This document shows, in pieces, positions 27,340 through 35,574 of a DNA stretch of 64,000 nucleotides (positions are counted from its first letter, which is position 1; each line of letters opens with the position of its first letter). The stretch covers positions 62,001 through 126,000 of the forward strand of contig CAWCAC010000002.1 of assembly GCA_963793415.1 (NCBI GenBank), read 5' to 3'. The notes beneath the pieces were generated by a model, which saw only the letters and a list, made by a program, of their open reading frames with translations, was not told where the DNA came from and did not search any database. This DNA is from CAXMST01 sp963793415. GTDB lineage: Bacteria > Actinomycetota > Thermoleophilia > Solirubrobacterales > 70-9. Position numbers and translations under genes: made by a program.

Positions 27340-28229
27340 GCCGCGATCCGGCTCTCCTCGACCGGCGGCTCCGTGCCGCCGGTCGAGAGCCAGGAACCGG
27401 CGACGATCAGGACGAGCCCGAGCAGCATCCCCAAGCCGGGGCGCTCGTCGAGGGCGAAGACCCCGAGCGCAACGGCCACCAGCGGTGCCACGTAGGTGAT
27501 CACCGAGGCGCGGCCGGGGCCGACCTCGACGATCAGCGCGCCGAACAGGACGAAGGCGGCCGCCGTGCAGAAGATGCCGAGCGTGACGATCGCGGCGATC
27601 GTCTCCGGCGAGGGCATCTCGGCCGGCGGCGCGGCGAGCGCCGCCGGTGTCAGCACGAGCGCCGCGACGGCGAGCGCGCCGGCCATCGTCGCCCGCGGAT
27701 CGACCTCGCGCAGGCTGCGCTTGATCAGCATCGGCCCGACCGCGTAGCCGACCGCGGCGACGAGGATCGCGGCCGCCCCGAGCAGCTCCTCGGCGTCGCC
27801 CGCCACGTCGAGCCCGACGAGCGCGACGACTCCGGCGAAGCCGACGAACAGCCCGACCAGCCGCCTGCCCCCGACCCGTTCGGTGTGATCGAAGCGAAGC
27901 GCCAGCGCCGCGATGATCAGCGGCACCGAGGCGATCAGGATCGCAGCCAGCGACGAGGACACTGCCTGCTCGCCGGCGGCGATCAGGGGGAACGGGATCA
28001 CGATCTCGACGATCGCGTAGGCGACGATCCAGCGGCCGAGCCCGGCGAGCTGCCCGAAGAGATCGAGCCGGAGGCAGATCGCAGCCAGGATCGCCGCCCC
28101 CATCGCGACCCTGACCCAGGCCAGGAACGCGGGTGGCACGCCGTCGTCGACGGCGACCTTGATCAGGAAGTAGGGAATGCCCCAGAGCACCGAGACGGCG
28201 GCGAACGCCGCCCACGCTCGGGGGCTCAT
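27336..28229 (-). CDS. EamA/DMT superfamily permease
   Basis: 297 residues with ten membrane helices in two repeats of five, as in RhaT/EamA exporters: FAAVSVLWGIPYFLIKVAV in the first repeat and SVITYVAPLVAVALGVFALDE in the second, with the conserved PLV..L.G...L.E. Substrate unknown (metabolite or amino-acid export). It starts 9 bases after where the desaturase would end if the desaturase frameshift is real, suggesting one reductase-desaturase-permease operon. Confidence 0.88.
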   Translation of the reverse strand: MSPRAWAAFAAVSVLWGIPYFLIKVAVDDGVPPAFLAWVRVAMGAAILAAICLRLDLFGQLAGLGRWIVAYAIVEIVIPFPLIAAGEQAVSSSLAAILIASVPLIIAALALRFDHTERVGGRRLVGLFVGFAGVVALVGLDVAGDAEELLGAAAILVAAVGYAVGPMLIKRSLREVDPRATMAGALAVAALVLTPAALAAPPAEMPSPETIAAIVTLGIFCTAAAFVLFGALIVEVGPGRASVITYVAPLVAVALGVFALDERPGLGMLLGLVLIVAGSWLSTGGTEPPVEESRIAA

Positions 28230-28363
28230 CCGCTGCCGCTACTCGTCGGGCTTCTCCGCCTCGGCGTGGTCGGTGGGTGCCGGGTCGTCATCGTCGGGGA
28301 TTGTTGCGGTGCCCGATCCGTTCGAGCCCGCCGCCCCGCCCGAGCCGTTCGCGCTCGCGCCGT

Positions 28364-29743
28364 TCACCTGCGGCGCCGGCGCCGGGACCACGTCGGTTCC
28401 GGCGTAGGCGCCGGCTTCGGTCGCGGCTTGCCACCGGGGAACGCGAGGCGCAGGATCGTCCGCTGCACCATCAGCCACTGCTGCCCGAACGGGCCCGAGT
28501 TGTAGGGCAGCCCGTAGCGCTTGCAGATGTCCTTGACCTTCGGGGCGATCTCGGCGTAGCGGGTCGAGGGCATGTCCGGGAACAGGTGGTGCTCGACCTG
28601 GTAGCCGAGGTTGCCGCTGGCGACGTGGAAGAAGGGCGAGCCCTCGATGTTGGCCGCGCCGCAGAGCTGGCGCACGTACCAGCCTCCCTTCGTCTCGTCC
28701 TCGACCTCCTCCGGGCTGAACGTGTAGGTCTGGTCGGGGAAGTGACCACAGAAGATGATCGCGTTCGACCAGATGTTGCGGACGACGTTCGCGGTGACGT
28801 CCGCCCACATCGTCGCCCGGAACGTGCGCACGAACTCCGCGCCGAAGGCGGCGCCGAGCTCGGTCGCCAGATCGCCGGCGACCGGCGACCGGCTCTTGCG
28901 GCCCGGCAGCCGCTTGCGCAGTCCGCGCCGCGCCTGCGAGGCAGCACCGACGACCCCGGCGACGCGCGATGCCCTGCGGGCGCGCCGCTTCCTCAGCGCC
29001 GAGACGCCGGCCACGACGCCGCCTGCGAGCAGGCCCGAGAGCGCCGGGAAGGCGATGTAGTCCTTGACGATCTGGGTCCGCGCCTTACCGCCGATCCCCT
29101 TCAGGTCCTCGAGCACCTCGTCCTTCGACTTCTCGCCGGCGCGGATCGCCTCGATGTCCATGTCGTGGACGGCAACTCCCCACTCGAAGGCGAGCATCAG
29201 CAGCACGTTGTAGAAGGGCTGAAGCAGGTAGACCGGGTGCCATTTCTGCGTCGGGTCGATCCGCATGATCTCGTAGCCGAGATCCTTGTCCTTGCCGCGC
29301 ACGTTCGTGAACGTGTGATGGATGTAGTTGTGGGAGTGCTTCCAGGCTTCCTTGGTCGAGGCCGTATCCCAGTCCCAGGTCGAGGAGTGGATCTCGGGGT
29401 TGTTCATCCAGTCCCACTGACCGTGCATGACGTTGTGCCCGATCTCCATGTTCTCGAGGATCTTGGCCGCCGAGAGGCCGGCCGTTCCCAGCACCCAGGC
29501 GGGCTTGAAGCGTGACCCGACCAGCACCGCGCGGCTGAGCAGCACCAACCGACGGTGCAGCGCGATCATCGCGTGGATGTACTTGGCGTCGCGCTCGCCG
29601 AGGTCGTTGAAGACCTCCTCGTGGATCGCGTCGAACTCCTTGCCGAGCTGCTCGATCTGCTCGGGGCTGAGCCGCGCCAGCGGGCTCTCGATCCCGTCTT
29701 GATCAACCACCGGTCGGGTCCGTTCCTTCGTCATCGTCGTCAT
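28364..29743 (-). CDS. Membrane fatty acid desaturase (DesA3-like)
   Basis: 459 residues in this frame from ATG 29743 (AGGGAC and GGAGAGG upstream). Three His boxes hold the di-iron centre: GHNVMHGQW, HSHNYIHHTF and YQVEHHLFPDMP. Architecture and the adjacent ferredoxin-reductase gene match the mycobacterial DesA3 plus Rv3230c pair that makes oleoyl from stearoyl chains. The frame ends in an improbable run of Arg (WSRRRRRR). In the neighbouring frame a natural-looking acidic tail (VNGASANGSGG, later IPDDDDPAP) continues to a stop at 28239, so a one-base error or mutation near 28395-28410 is likely and the true 3' end may be 28239. Confidence 0.88.
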   Translation of the reverse strand: MTTMTKERTRPVVDQDGIESPLARLSPEQIEQLGKEFDAIHEEVFNDLGERDAKYIHAMIALHRRLVLLSRAVLVGSRFKPAWVLGTAGLSAAKILENMEIGHNVMHGQWDWMNNPEIHSSTWDWDTASTKEAWKHSHNYIHHTFTNVRGKDKDLGYEIMRIDPTQKWHPVYLLQPFYNVLLMLAFEWGVAVHDMDIEAIRAGEKSKDEVLEDLKGIGGKARTQIVKDYIAFPALSGLLAGGVVAGVSALRKRRARRASRVAGVVGAASQARRGLRKRLPGRKSRSPVAGDLATELGAAFGAEFVRTFRATMWADVTANVVRNIWSNAIIFCGHFPDQTYTFSPEEVEDETKGGWYVRQLCGAANIEGSPFFHVASGNLGYQVEHHLFPDMPSTRYAEIAPKVKDICKRYGLPYNSGPFGQQWLMVQRTILRLAFPGGKPRPKPAPTPEPTWSRRRRRR

Positions 29744-29796
29744 GTCCCTGCCTCTCCTCGTGTTTTTGCCAGCGGCCGAAGCCCTGGATGAAGACC

Positions 29797-30897
29797 TCAA
29801 AGCGCGATCTCGACTGATCCCTCGGGTGCGTTCACGCAGGTGCGCACCATCTCCCCCTCCTCACCGTGCACCTCGCCGCTGCGCAGGTCGCGCAGCCTGC
29901 CGGAGCAGAGCCGGCCGACGCAGGTGTGGCAGATGCCCATGCGGCAGCCGAAGGGGAGCTCGGCCCCGGCCTCCTCACCCGCGACGAGGATCGGGACGCT
30001 GCCGTCGCTCTCCGCCTCGACGTCGCTTTCGATGAAGCGGATGCTGCCGCCATCGCCGCCGGCGCCATCGCCGCCGATGATCGGCTGGAAGCGCTCGAGG
30101 TGGAGCCGGTCTTCAACCCCCTCCTGCTGCCAACGCGGCTCGAAGTCCTCGATCATCCCGGCCGGGCCGCAGAGGAAGGTGTCGCGCTCGCGCCAGTCGG
30201 GACAGAGCTCGTCGAGGTCGCCGGGAGCGATCCTGCCGTCGCCGTTGCGGGTGTGGCGCTCGTACAGGCGCAGGCCCTCGTTGCGCGAGTCGAGCTCGCG
30301 CAGCGTCGCGCCGAAGATCACTTCGTCGGGCGTCGGCGCCGAGTGCAGATGGACGACGTCCTCGAGGCGGTCCTCGCGGTCGAGGCACCGCAGCATCGCG
30401 ATGATCGGCGTGATCCCGCTACCGGCGGAGATGAACAGGATGCGTTCCGGCCGCTCCTCGGGGAGCACGAACTGGCCCTCGACGTCGGAGAGCGAGACGA
30501 TCGCCCCGGGGCGCAGCTGCCGGTTCACGTAGGGGGAGACGACGCCTTCGTCGACCGTCTTCGGGGTGATCGAGAGGAACCCGTCCTCGCGACCCGGGTC
30601 TGAGGTGATCGAGTAGGCGCGCCAGTGGCGCTTGCCGTCGATGTCGAACCCAATCCGCAGGTACTGGCCGGGCTCATGCCCGGGCCATGCGTGGCCGGGG
30701 CGGATCAGGACCGTGGTCGCGTTGCCGTTCTCTGGAATCAGCTCCTCGACCCGGCCGCGCAGCTCGCGGGTCGACCAGAGCGGGTTGACGAGCTCGAGGT
30801 AGTCGTCGGGGAGCAGCGGCGAGGTGAAGGCGCTGATCGCCTTCAGGACCCGGGCGCGAACCGGGTGGACGACGGGCTTGGCGCCGCGCTCAGCCAT
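29797..30897 (-). CDS. Ferredoxin reductase with C-terminal 2Fe-2S domain, desaturase electron donor
   Basis: 366 residues. FAD domain with RAYSITSDP, NAD(P) domain with LFISAGSGITPIIAMLR and FLCGPAGMIEDFE, and a plant-type 2Fe-2S domain with FGCRMGICHTCVGRLCSG plus a fourth Cys in VRTCVNAPEG. Such three-domain proteins pass electrons from NADPH to a membrane desaturase. It is immediately upstream of the desaturase (53 bp) on the same strand, as in the Rv3230c-desA3 operon of Mycobacterium. The promoter region 30898-31025 is relatively AT-rich, with ACAT-CGATCT-ATGT inverted half-sites that could bind a TetR-type lipid regulator. Confidence 0.92.
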   Translation of the reverse strand: MAERGAKPVVHPVRARVLKAISAFTSPLLPDDYLELVNPLWSTRELRGRVEELIPENGNATTVLIRPGHAWPGHEPGQYLRIGFDIDGKRHWRAYSITSDPGREDGFLSITPKTVDEGVVSPYVNRQLRPGAIVSLSDVEGQFVLPEERPERILFISAGSGITPIIAMLRCLDREDRLEDVVHLHSAPTPDEVIFGATLRELDSRNEGLRLYERHTRNGDGRIAPGDLDELCPDWRERDTFLCGPAGMIEDFEPRWQQEGVEDRLHLERFQPIIGGDGAGGDGGSIRFIESDVEAESDGSVPILVAGEEAGAELPFGCRMGICHTCVGRLCSGRLRDLRSGEVHGEEGEMVRTCVNAPEGSVEIAL

Positions 30898-31025
30898 GCC
30901 GATGCCATGCCCGGTTTCGCCGCGCGCAAGCGCGCCGAGCCGCAGAGATGTGTGTCGGCGGACGACTCACTCGCCCGGTTGATAGCACAGTCTTACATCG
31001 ATCTATGTCACATATATCTAGTTGG

Positions 31026-31556
31026 TCATCCAGCCAGACCGGTACCCGGGGTGCCGCCGAGCGGCGCCTCTACCTCGAGCAGCGCGCCCTTCAGGCGGGT
31101 CTCGGTCCTGCCCCCGCCCAGCCTCTGGATCATGTCGATCATCTCGAGGTTCGAGGGCAGGCAGATCGCCAGAAAGCGCTCGACGCCCTCCTCGACGGCG
31201 CGCTCGGCGAGCACGTCGAGCAACGTCGTGCCGACGCCGTGCTCGTGCCAGCCGTCGGCGATCGTGACGGCGATCTCCGCGACCCCCGGTCGATCGTCGA
31301 GACAGACGTAGCGCGCGGTGCCGATCGGCTCGCCGCCGTCGCTCAGCGCCCACAGAGCCTCGTGCCGGTGGTGGTCGACGTCGGTGAAGTAGCGGACGTC
31401 GGCCTCGCTCAGGGTCTGGGCCGGGAACATGAAACGGCTGTAGCGGGACTCGGGGCCGAGCCTGTCGAAGAGATCGAGCAGCGCGTCGTGGTCGGCGGCC
31501 GCGATCGGCCGGACGACGATCTCGGTCCCGGTCCGGGTCCTGACCTTCCGTTCCAT
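31026..31556 (-). CDS. GNAT family N-acetyltransferase (protein-lysine acetyltransferase-like)
   Basis: 176 residues. RTGTEIVVRPIAAADHDALL, then SRYSRFMFPAQTLSEADVRYF and GWHEHGVGTTLLDVLAERA resemble the catalytic domain of Pat/PatZ-type acetyltransferases. The acetyl-CoA loop reads HEHGVG rather than the usual Q/RxxGxG. Mycobacterial and actinobacterial Pat proteins acetylate acyl-CoA synthetases and often carry a cAMP domain; none is present here. Divergent from the universal stress gene. Confidence 0.82.
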   Translation of the reverse strand: MERKVRTRTGTEIVVRPIAAADHDALLDLFDRLGPESRYSRFMFPAQTLSEADVRYFTDVDHHRHEALWALSDGGEPIGTARYVCLDDRPGVAEIAVTIADGWHEHGVGTTLLDVLAERAVEEGVERFLAICLPSNLEMIDMIQRLGGGRTETRLKGALLEVEAPLGGTPGTGLAG

Positions 31557-31673
31557 GCTCGAGTCCGCTCCTGGTGCCGGGACAACTACGGAGACCGCCG
31601 GGGGTGGCGGCCCGTTGGATGCGGCGGCCGGCCGCTCCTACGATCAGAGTAGATCGACCGAAGGTGGGAGCAG

Positions 31674-32429
31674 TTGCAGGAGATCGTGATCGGATGCGGC
31701 CCCGGCCCCCAGGGGGACGACGCGGTTGCGCTCGGGCGGGCGCTCGCGGAAGCGCTCGGCAGCAAGCCGCAGTCGCTCTCCGTCGAGGGCCGCCACCCCG
31801 CTGACGAACTAGGCGCCCGGGCCGAGGAGATCGGCGCTGCCCTGATCGTGATCGGCTCGTCGCACCGAAGCCCGCTCGGCCGCGTGACGCTGGGCAGCGT
31901 CGGGGCGGCGCTGATCCACGGCGCCCCCTGTGCGGTCGCCGTAGCTCCCCGCGGATACGCCGAGCGTGAAGAGCACCGGATGCTGCGGATCGCCGTCGCC
32001 TACGACGGCGGCGCCGAGAGCGGCGTCGCGCTGGCCACCGCCGCCTCGATCTGCGCCCGCACACGCGCGCGGCTCAGCGTCCTCACGGCAGCCGACATCG
32101 CAGCCCGCGGCCTCAGCGCGCCGATGCCGACCGGCGGCGGCCCGGCTGCGGTCGTCAACGAGCAGCGGGCGATGCACAGCGTCCTCCGGTCCGGCCTCGA
32201 CCGCGTACCCGAAGGGCTCCCGGTCGAGGGCCGTCTGCTGCTCGGCTCGGCGGCCGCCGAGATCGCCGAAGCGGCTGCCGAGGAGGACCTGCTCGTCGTC
32301 GGCTCGCGCGCCCACGGCGCACTCGGGCGGACCGTGCTCGGAAGCGTCTCGACCGAGCTGATCCACCGGGCCGAGTGCCCGGTGCTGGTGCTGCCGCGTG
32401 GCGTCGGATTGTCAGACTGGGGCGGATGA
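31674..32429 (+). CDS. Tandem universal stress protein with shortened first domain
   Basis: 251 residues from TTG, with GGGAG just upstream. Two UspA domains. The first (~95 residues) keeps the nucleotide-loop end VIGSSHRSPLGRVTLGSVGA but lacks the stretch between the first helix and the third strand, so it is ~40 residues too short and may not bind ATP. The second (from ~102) is complete: LRIAVAYDGG, then VVGSRAHGALGRTVLGSV (the G-x2-G-x9-G-S/T loop). The TTG start and missing segment hint at a partial internal deletion. ATGA overlap with the next gene. Confidence 0.85.
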   Translation: MQEIVIGCGPGPQGDDAVALGRALAEALGSKPQSLSVEGRHPADELGARAEEIGAALIVIGSSHRSPLGRVTLGSVGAALIHGAPCAVAVAPRGYAEREEHRMLRIAVAYDGGAESGVALATAASICARTRARLSVLTAADIAARGLSAPMPTGGGPAAVVNEQRAMHSVLRSGLDRVPEGLPVEGRLLLGSAAAEIAEAAAEEDLLVVGSRAHGALGRTVLGSVSTELIHRAECPVLVLPRGVGLSDWGG

Positions 32430-33283
32430 GCGACACCATCTGCGTCCGGATCGACGAATTCACCGACCCGCTGTGCCCGTGGGCCTACAGCGCCGAGCCC
32501 TTCCGCCGGCGCCTGCGCTGGCTGTACGAGGGGCGGATCGACTGGGTGCCGCGGATGGTCGTGCTCGCCGATACGGCGGCCGACCAGGAGGAGAGAGGCT
32601 TCACGCCCGAGAAGCACGCCGAGAGCTCGAAGAAGATCGCGCGCGAGCACCTGATGCCGATCGACACCCGCGTCCGCAGCCACGTCGCCGGCAGCCGCGG
32701 CGCCTGCCGGGCGGTGGTCGCCGCGCGCGAGCACGGCGAGCCCCATCACGCCCGCGCCCTGCTCAGGAACCTGCGCGTCGCCAACTTCTCCGGCGAGCAG
32801 CTCGACGACCGGGCGGTGGTCGAGCGGGCGGCCGAGGAGGCGGGCATCGCGACGGAGCAGCTGATCGAGATCGAGTCGCGCCCCTCGGTCGAGGCGGCGC
32901 TCGAGGCCGACGTCGAGGCGGCACGCCGGCCCAGCCCGGCGGCGCGGGTCCTCGACGAAAAGCTCGCGAACTGGTCCGGGGGCCGCCGCTACACCTGCCC
33001 CAGCTACGAGATCACGAGGCTCGAGGACGGGGTCACGATCGCCGTTCCCGGCTTCCAGCCGTTCGCCGTCTACGACACGATCCTCGCCAACCTGGTGCCC
33101 GGCATGGAGCGCCGCGATCCGCCCTCCTCGGTCGAGGAGGTGCTCGAGTGGTCGGCGGTGCCGATCTCGACCCAAGAGGTCGCGGTGATGCTCGACGTCG
33201 ACTTCGAGGATGCGCGCGAGGAGCTCGGCCGGGTCGCGACCCTGCGGCCGGTCGGCGCGGACGGGTTCTGGACAGCGGGCTGA
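32426..33283 (+). CDS. DsbA/FrnE-like thioredoxin-fold protein with single active-site cysteine
   Basis: 285 residues. FTDPLCPWAYSAEPF occupies the active-site position of the DsbA/FrnE family, normally CPWC, so the second Cys is Ala. A helical insert (about 60-160) and the cis-Pro region FQPFAVYD follow. Without the second Cys it cannot be a classical disulfide oxidase; relatives with CPWx motifs are isomerases or glutathione/mycothiol S-transferase-like. No signal peptide, so cytoplasmic. Translationally coupled to the universal stress protein, in keeping with stress response. Confidence 0.8.
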   Translation: MSDTICVRIDEFTDPLCPWAYSAEPFRRRLRWLYEGRIDWVPRMVVLADTAADQEERGFTPEKHAESSKKIAREHLMPIDTRVRSHVAGSRGACRAVVAAREHGEPHHARALLRNLRVANFSGEQLDDRAVVERAAEEAGIATEQLIEIESRPSVEAALEADVEAARRPSPAARVLDEKLANWSGGRRYTCPSYEITRLEDGVTIAVPGFQPFAVYDTILANLVPGMERRDPPSSVEEVLEWSAVPISTQEVAVMLDVDFEDAREELGRVATLRPVGADGFWTAG

Positions 33284-33306
33284 AAGGGGATTAGATTGTC
33301 CTCTAT

Positions 33307-34575
33307 ATGCGAAGGACAAAGGGAGCTCTCACCGCGGTCCTGACGGCGGTGCTGTTGGCAGTCGCGGCGACGCCGGCCGCGGCCGCGCCCCAGGTCAACG
33401 GCGTCTTCGACCTGCCGGGCGGGCCGAAGTACATCACCGAGGGCCCCGACGGCAACGTCTGGGTGGTACTGGACGGCACCGGCGCGCTCGGCGAGGACAT
33501 TGCCAAGATCACGCCGGCGGGCGTCGTCACGGGATACAACAGCGCCACCTACAACAACCCGGTCGGGATCGCGGCGGGCCCGGACGGGAACCTCTGGCTC
33601 ACGCAGCCGAACGGGGTCGTCAGGGTCGACCCGGCCGATCCCGCCAATCCCACTGCCTTCCCGGTCGCCTCGATCACCGACGCCCGCGGGATCGCGGCTG
33701 GGCCCGACGGCAATCTCTGGGCAGCGAGCGGCGACAAGGTCGTGAAGATTCCGCCCGCCAACCCGGTCGCGTTCACGGACTTCACCGTGGCCGGGATGGG
33801 AGCCCGCGGAGTCTCCGCGGGCGCCAGCCTGATCTGGATCGCCGACTTTGCCGGCCAGCGGATCGTCTCGATGACCACCACGGGGACGCCGACCCCGTAC
33901 CCGACCGGCGGCGGGCCTCAGGAGGTCGGCGCCGCGCCGGGCATCGGCCAGGTCGCGTTCGCGAACCCGGGTGCGAACCCGCAGCAGATCGGACGAATCA
34001 CCCCTCCGGGCAACCCGCTGACGACGGACATGGCGCCGGGGACCGATCCCTTCGGCGTCACCCGCGGGACCGACGGCGCCTGGTGGTACGCGAACTTCGC
34101 CTCCAACGACCTCGGTCGCCTCACGCCGCAGGGCAACTTCACGAAGCTCGCAGGCCTGCCCGCTGCGTCAGGTCCGCGCCAGATCAGCGACGGTCCGAAT
34201 CGGACGCTCTGGGTGACGCTCGAGACGACCAAGCAGGTCGCCCGTGTCACGGGCCTCGAGCCGCCGCAGCCGACGGCCCCGCAGACCGTGATCGACAAGG
34301 CTCCCGAGGAAGCCGTCAAGGCCGGGCGCAAGGGCGGGAAGGCCAAGTTCGCTTTCTCCTCGCCTGCCGCGATGGCCACCTTCGAGTGCTCGCTGAAGAA
34401 GAAGGGGAACCGCAACGAGCGCGAGGAGAAGCTCGCCCGCTACGGCGAATGCGAGAGCCCGACGACCTACAAGAAGCTGCGCCGGGGCAAGTACACGTTC
34501 CGCGTCCGCGCGGTCCTCGGCGCGACCAAGGACGCCTCGCCGGCCGAGGCGAAGTTCCGCGTCAAGCCCTCCTGA
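33307..34575 (+). CDS. Secreted beta-propeller protein (virginiamycin B lyase-like)
   Basis: 422 residues with a signal peptide (LTAVLTAVLLAVAATPAAAA). Repeated blades ITEGPDGNVWVV, GIAAGPDGNLWLT, GIAAGPDGNLWAA and GVTRGTDGAWWYA are NHL/Vgb-type. The streptogramin lyase catalytic His residues are not evident, so antibiotic cleavage is unlikely. The C-terminal ~90 residues (FAFSSPAAMATFECSL, then YTFRVRAV) form a Cys-paired Ig-like module common on secreted proteins of this lineage. Role probably extracellular binding. Confidence 0.8.
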   Translation: MRRTKGALTAVLTAVLLAVAATPAAAAPQVNGVFDLPGGPKYITEGPDGNVWVVLDGTGALGEDIAKITPAGVVTGYNSATYNNPVGIAAGPDGNLWLTQPNGVVRVDPADPANPTAFPVASITDARGIAAGPDGNLWAASGDKVVKIPPANPVAFTDFTVAGMGARGVSAGASLIWIADFAGQRIVSMTTTGTPTPYPTGGGPQEVGAAPGIGQVAFANPGANPQQIGRITPPGNPLTTDMAPGTDPFGVTRGTDGAWWYANFASNDLGRLTPQGNFTKLAGLPAASGPRQISDGPNRTLWVTLETTKQVARVTGLEPPQPTAPQTVIDKAPEEAVKAGRKGGKAKFAFSSPAAMATFECSLKKKGNRNEREEKLARYGECESPTTYKKLRRGKYTFRVRAVLGATKDASPAEAKFRVKPS

Positions 34576-34659
34576 ACGGGCAAACCGCGCCTGAGCGGTG
34601 TGCGTGAGTCATGTCTGCGGGTCTTCACGGACCGCTCGCAACCCCCATGCAAGGCGGGA

Positions 34660-34678
34660 TTCACGGGCTTTGCGTGAA
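34660..34678 (+). other. Weak hairpin downstream of the propeller gene
   Basis: TTCACG (34660-34665) and CGTGAA (34673-34678) form a 6-bp stem followed by AAAG. It may help end the propeller transcript. The rest of 34576-34696 shows nothing else recognisable. Confidence 0.35.
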
Positions 34679-34696
34679 AAGCCACGAGTGTTAGCG

Positions 34697-34725
34697 TTGC
34701 GTTAGCGCAAGGTTTTATGTATCTT
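34697..34725 (+). promoter_or_regulatory. Promoter of the c-di-AMP riboswitch transcript
   Basis: TTGCGT, 17-base spacer, TATCTT, about 20-35 bases ahead of the riboswitch aptamer. The surrounding DNA is less GC-rich than average. Confidence 0.55.
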
Positions 34726-34744
34726 GCCGCGAAGCAATTCATGC

Positions 34745-34890
34745 AATGCCTAATCTCCTCGCCGCTGAGAAGCGCTCCGAGGAGAGCGGGGGAACCACAT
34801 TTCCCTTGGGGCTAACTCACCGAATCAGGTGAGGGCGAATCTTCTTTGTCGCCAGCCCGTCAGCTAACCCCGCAGGCCGACAAAGGAGAA
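34745..34890 (+). ncRNA. c-di-AMP (ydaO-yuaA) riboswitch
   Basis: Several ydaO signatures occur in order: GGGGGAACCACATTT, CTTGGGGCTAA, a variable hairpin (CTCACCGAATCAGGTGAG), GGCGAATCTTC, and CCCGTCAGCTAACCCCGCAGG followed by CGACAAAGGAG. TTTGTCG (~34846-34852) pairs with CGACAAA to close the aptamer. The ribosome site AGGAG lies immediately after that closing strand, so ligand binding can control initiation or the nearby transcript. In actinobacteria this class precedes cell-wall hydrolases (rpf, NlpC/P60), exactly as here. Confidence 0.88.
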
Positions 34891-34895
34891 CCCGA

Positions 34896-35456
34896 GTGCC
34901 TACAGAACTTCCGAAGCCCAGGCCAATGGCCATCCGGCTTCTCTTCAGCGCCCTGCTCGTCAGCGTGGCGACACTGCTGATTCCTTCCGCTGCCTCGGCA
35001 GGCGGCGGCATCTCCTCCGACGGCAGCACCACCGAGATGGTGCCCGGCAACGAGGCCAAGCTCGTCAAGGGCAAGGCGATCGCCCCCGCCGACGCTCCGC
35101 GCAAGGTCCAGAAGGTGATTGCGGCCGCGAACAAGATCCGCAACAAGCCCTACGTCTACGGCGGCGGGCACGGCAGCTTCAAGGACAAGGGCTACGACTG
35201 CTCCGGCGCCGTCTCCTACGCGCTGCACGGCGGCCGTCTGCTGAAGGCGCCTCTCGACTCGAGCGGCCTCGCCCGTTACGGCGAGAAGGGCAAGGGCGGC
35301 TGGATCACCGTTTACGGTGCCGGCAGCCACGCCTACATGGTCGTCGCCGGCCTGCGCTTCGACACCTCGATGGTGAAGGGCGACGGTCCCGGCTGGAGCC
35401 GAAGCCTGCGCTCGACTCCCGAGAGCTACAAGAAGCGCCACCCCAAGAACCTCTAG
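34896..35456 (+). CDS. Secreted NlpC/P60 family cell-wall endopeptidase
   Basis: 186 residues from GTG 34896 with AGGAG eight bases upstream inside the riboswitch. Signal peptide (LLFSALLVSVATLLIPSAASA). Catalytic Cys in GYDCSGAVSYALHG, preceded by KPYVYGGGHG, and His in GAGSHAYMVVAGLRFDTS: the NlpC/P60 triad. It cleaves peptide bonds in peptidoglycan stem peptides. c-di-AMP control ties hydrolysis to osmotic or cell-wall state. Followed by a two-hairpin terminator. Confidence 0.93.
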   Translation: MPTELPKPRPMAIRLLFSALLVSVATLLIPSAASAGGGISSDGSTTEMVPGNEAKLVKGKAIAPADAPRKVQKVIAAANKIRNKPYVYGGGHGSFKDKGYDCSGAVSYALHGGRLLKAPLDSSGLARYGEKGKGGWITVYGAGSHAYMVVAGLRFDTSMVKGDGPGWSRSLRSTPESYKKRHPKNL

Positions 35457-35477
35457 GCGGGCCAGGACGCCGCGACT

Positions 35478-35567
35478 CGGCGTCATCGGTCGCCCGGCAT
35501 AGGCGCTGCTATCGCCGGGCTCCCTCTTCCTTGATTCGCGACCCCCTGGCCTCGCCTAGGGGGTCGC
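35478..35567. terminator. Double hairpin between convergent genes, family B copy 2
   Basis: Block 35478-35532 nearly repeats 5887-5941: CGGCGTCATCGG, a GCCCGGC/GCCGGGC stem with a GCGCTGCTAT loop, then CCTCTTCCTTG. A second hairpin follows: GCGACCCCCT (35538-35547) with AGGGGGTCGC (35558-35567). It ends the NlpC transcript and, from the other side, the topoisomerase transcript. Confidence 0.8.
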
Positions 35568-35574
35568 GGTCGTT

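Noticed and set aside
33307..34575. Streptogramin resistance gene
   Set aside because: The Vgb-like propeller repeats are present, but the protein is secreted, has an extra C-terminal module, and the lyase catalytic His residues are not evident.
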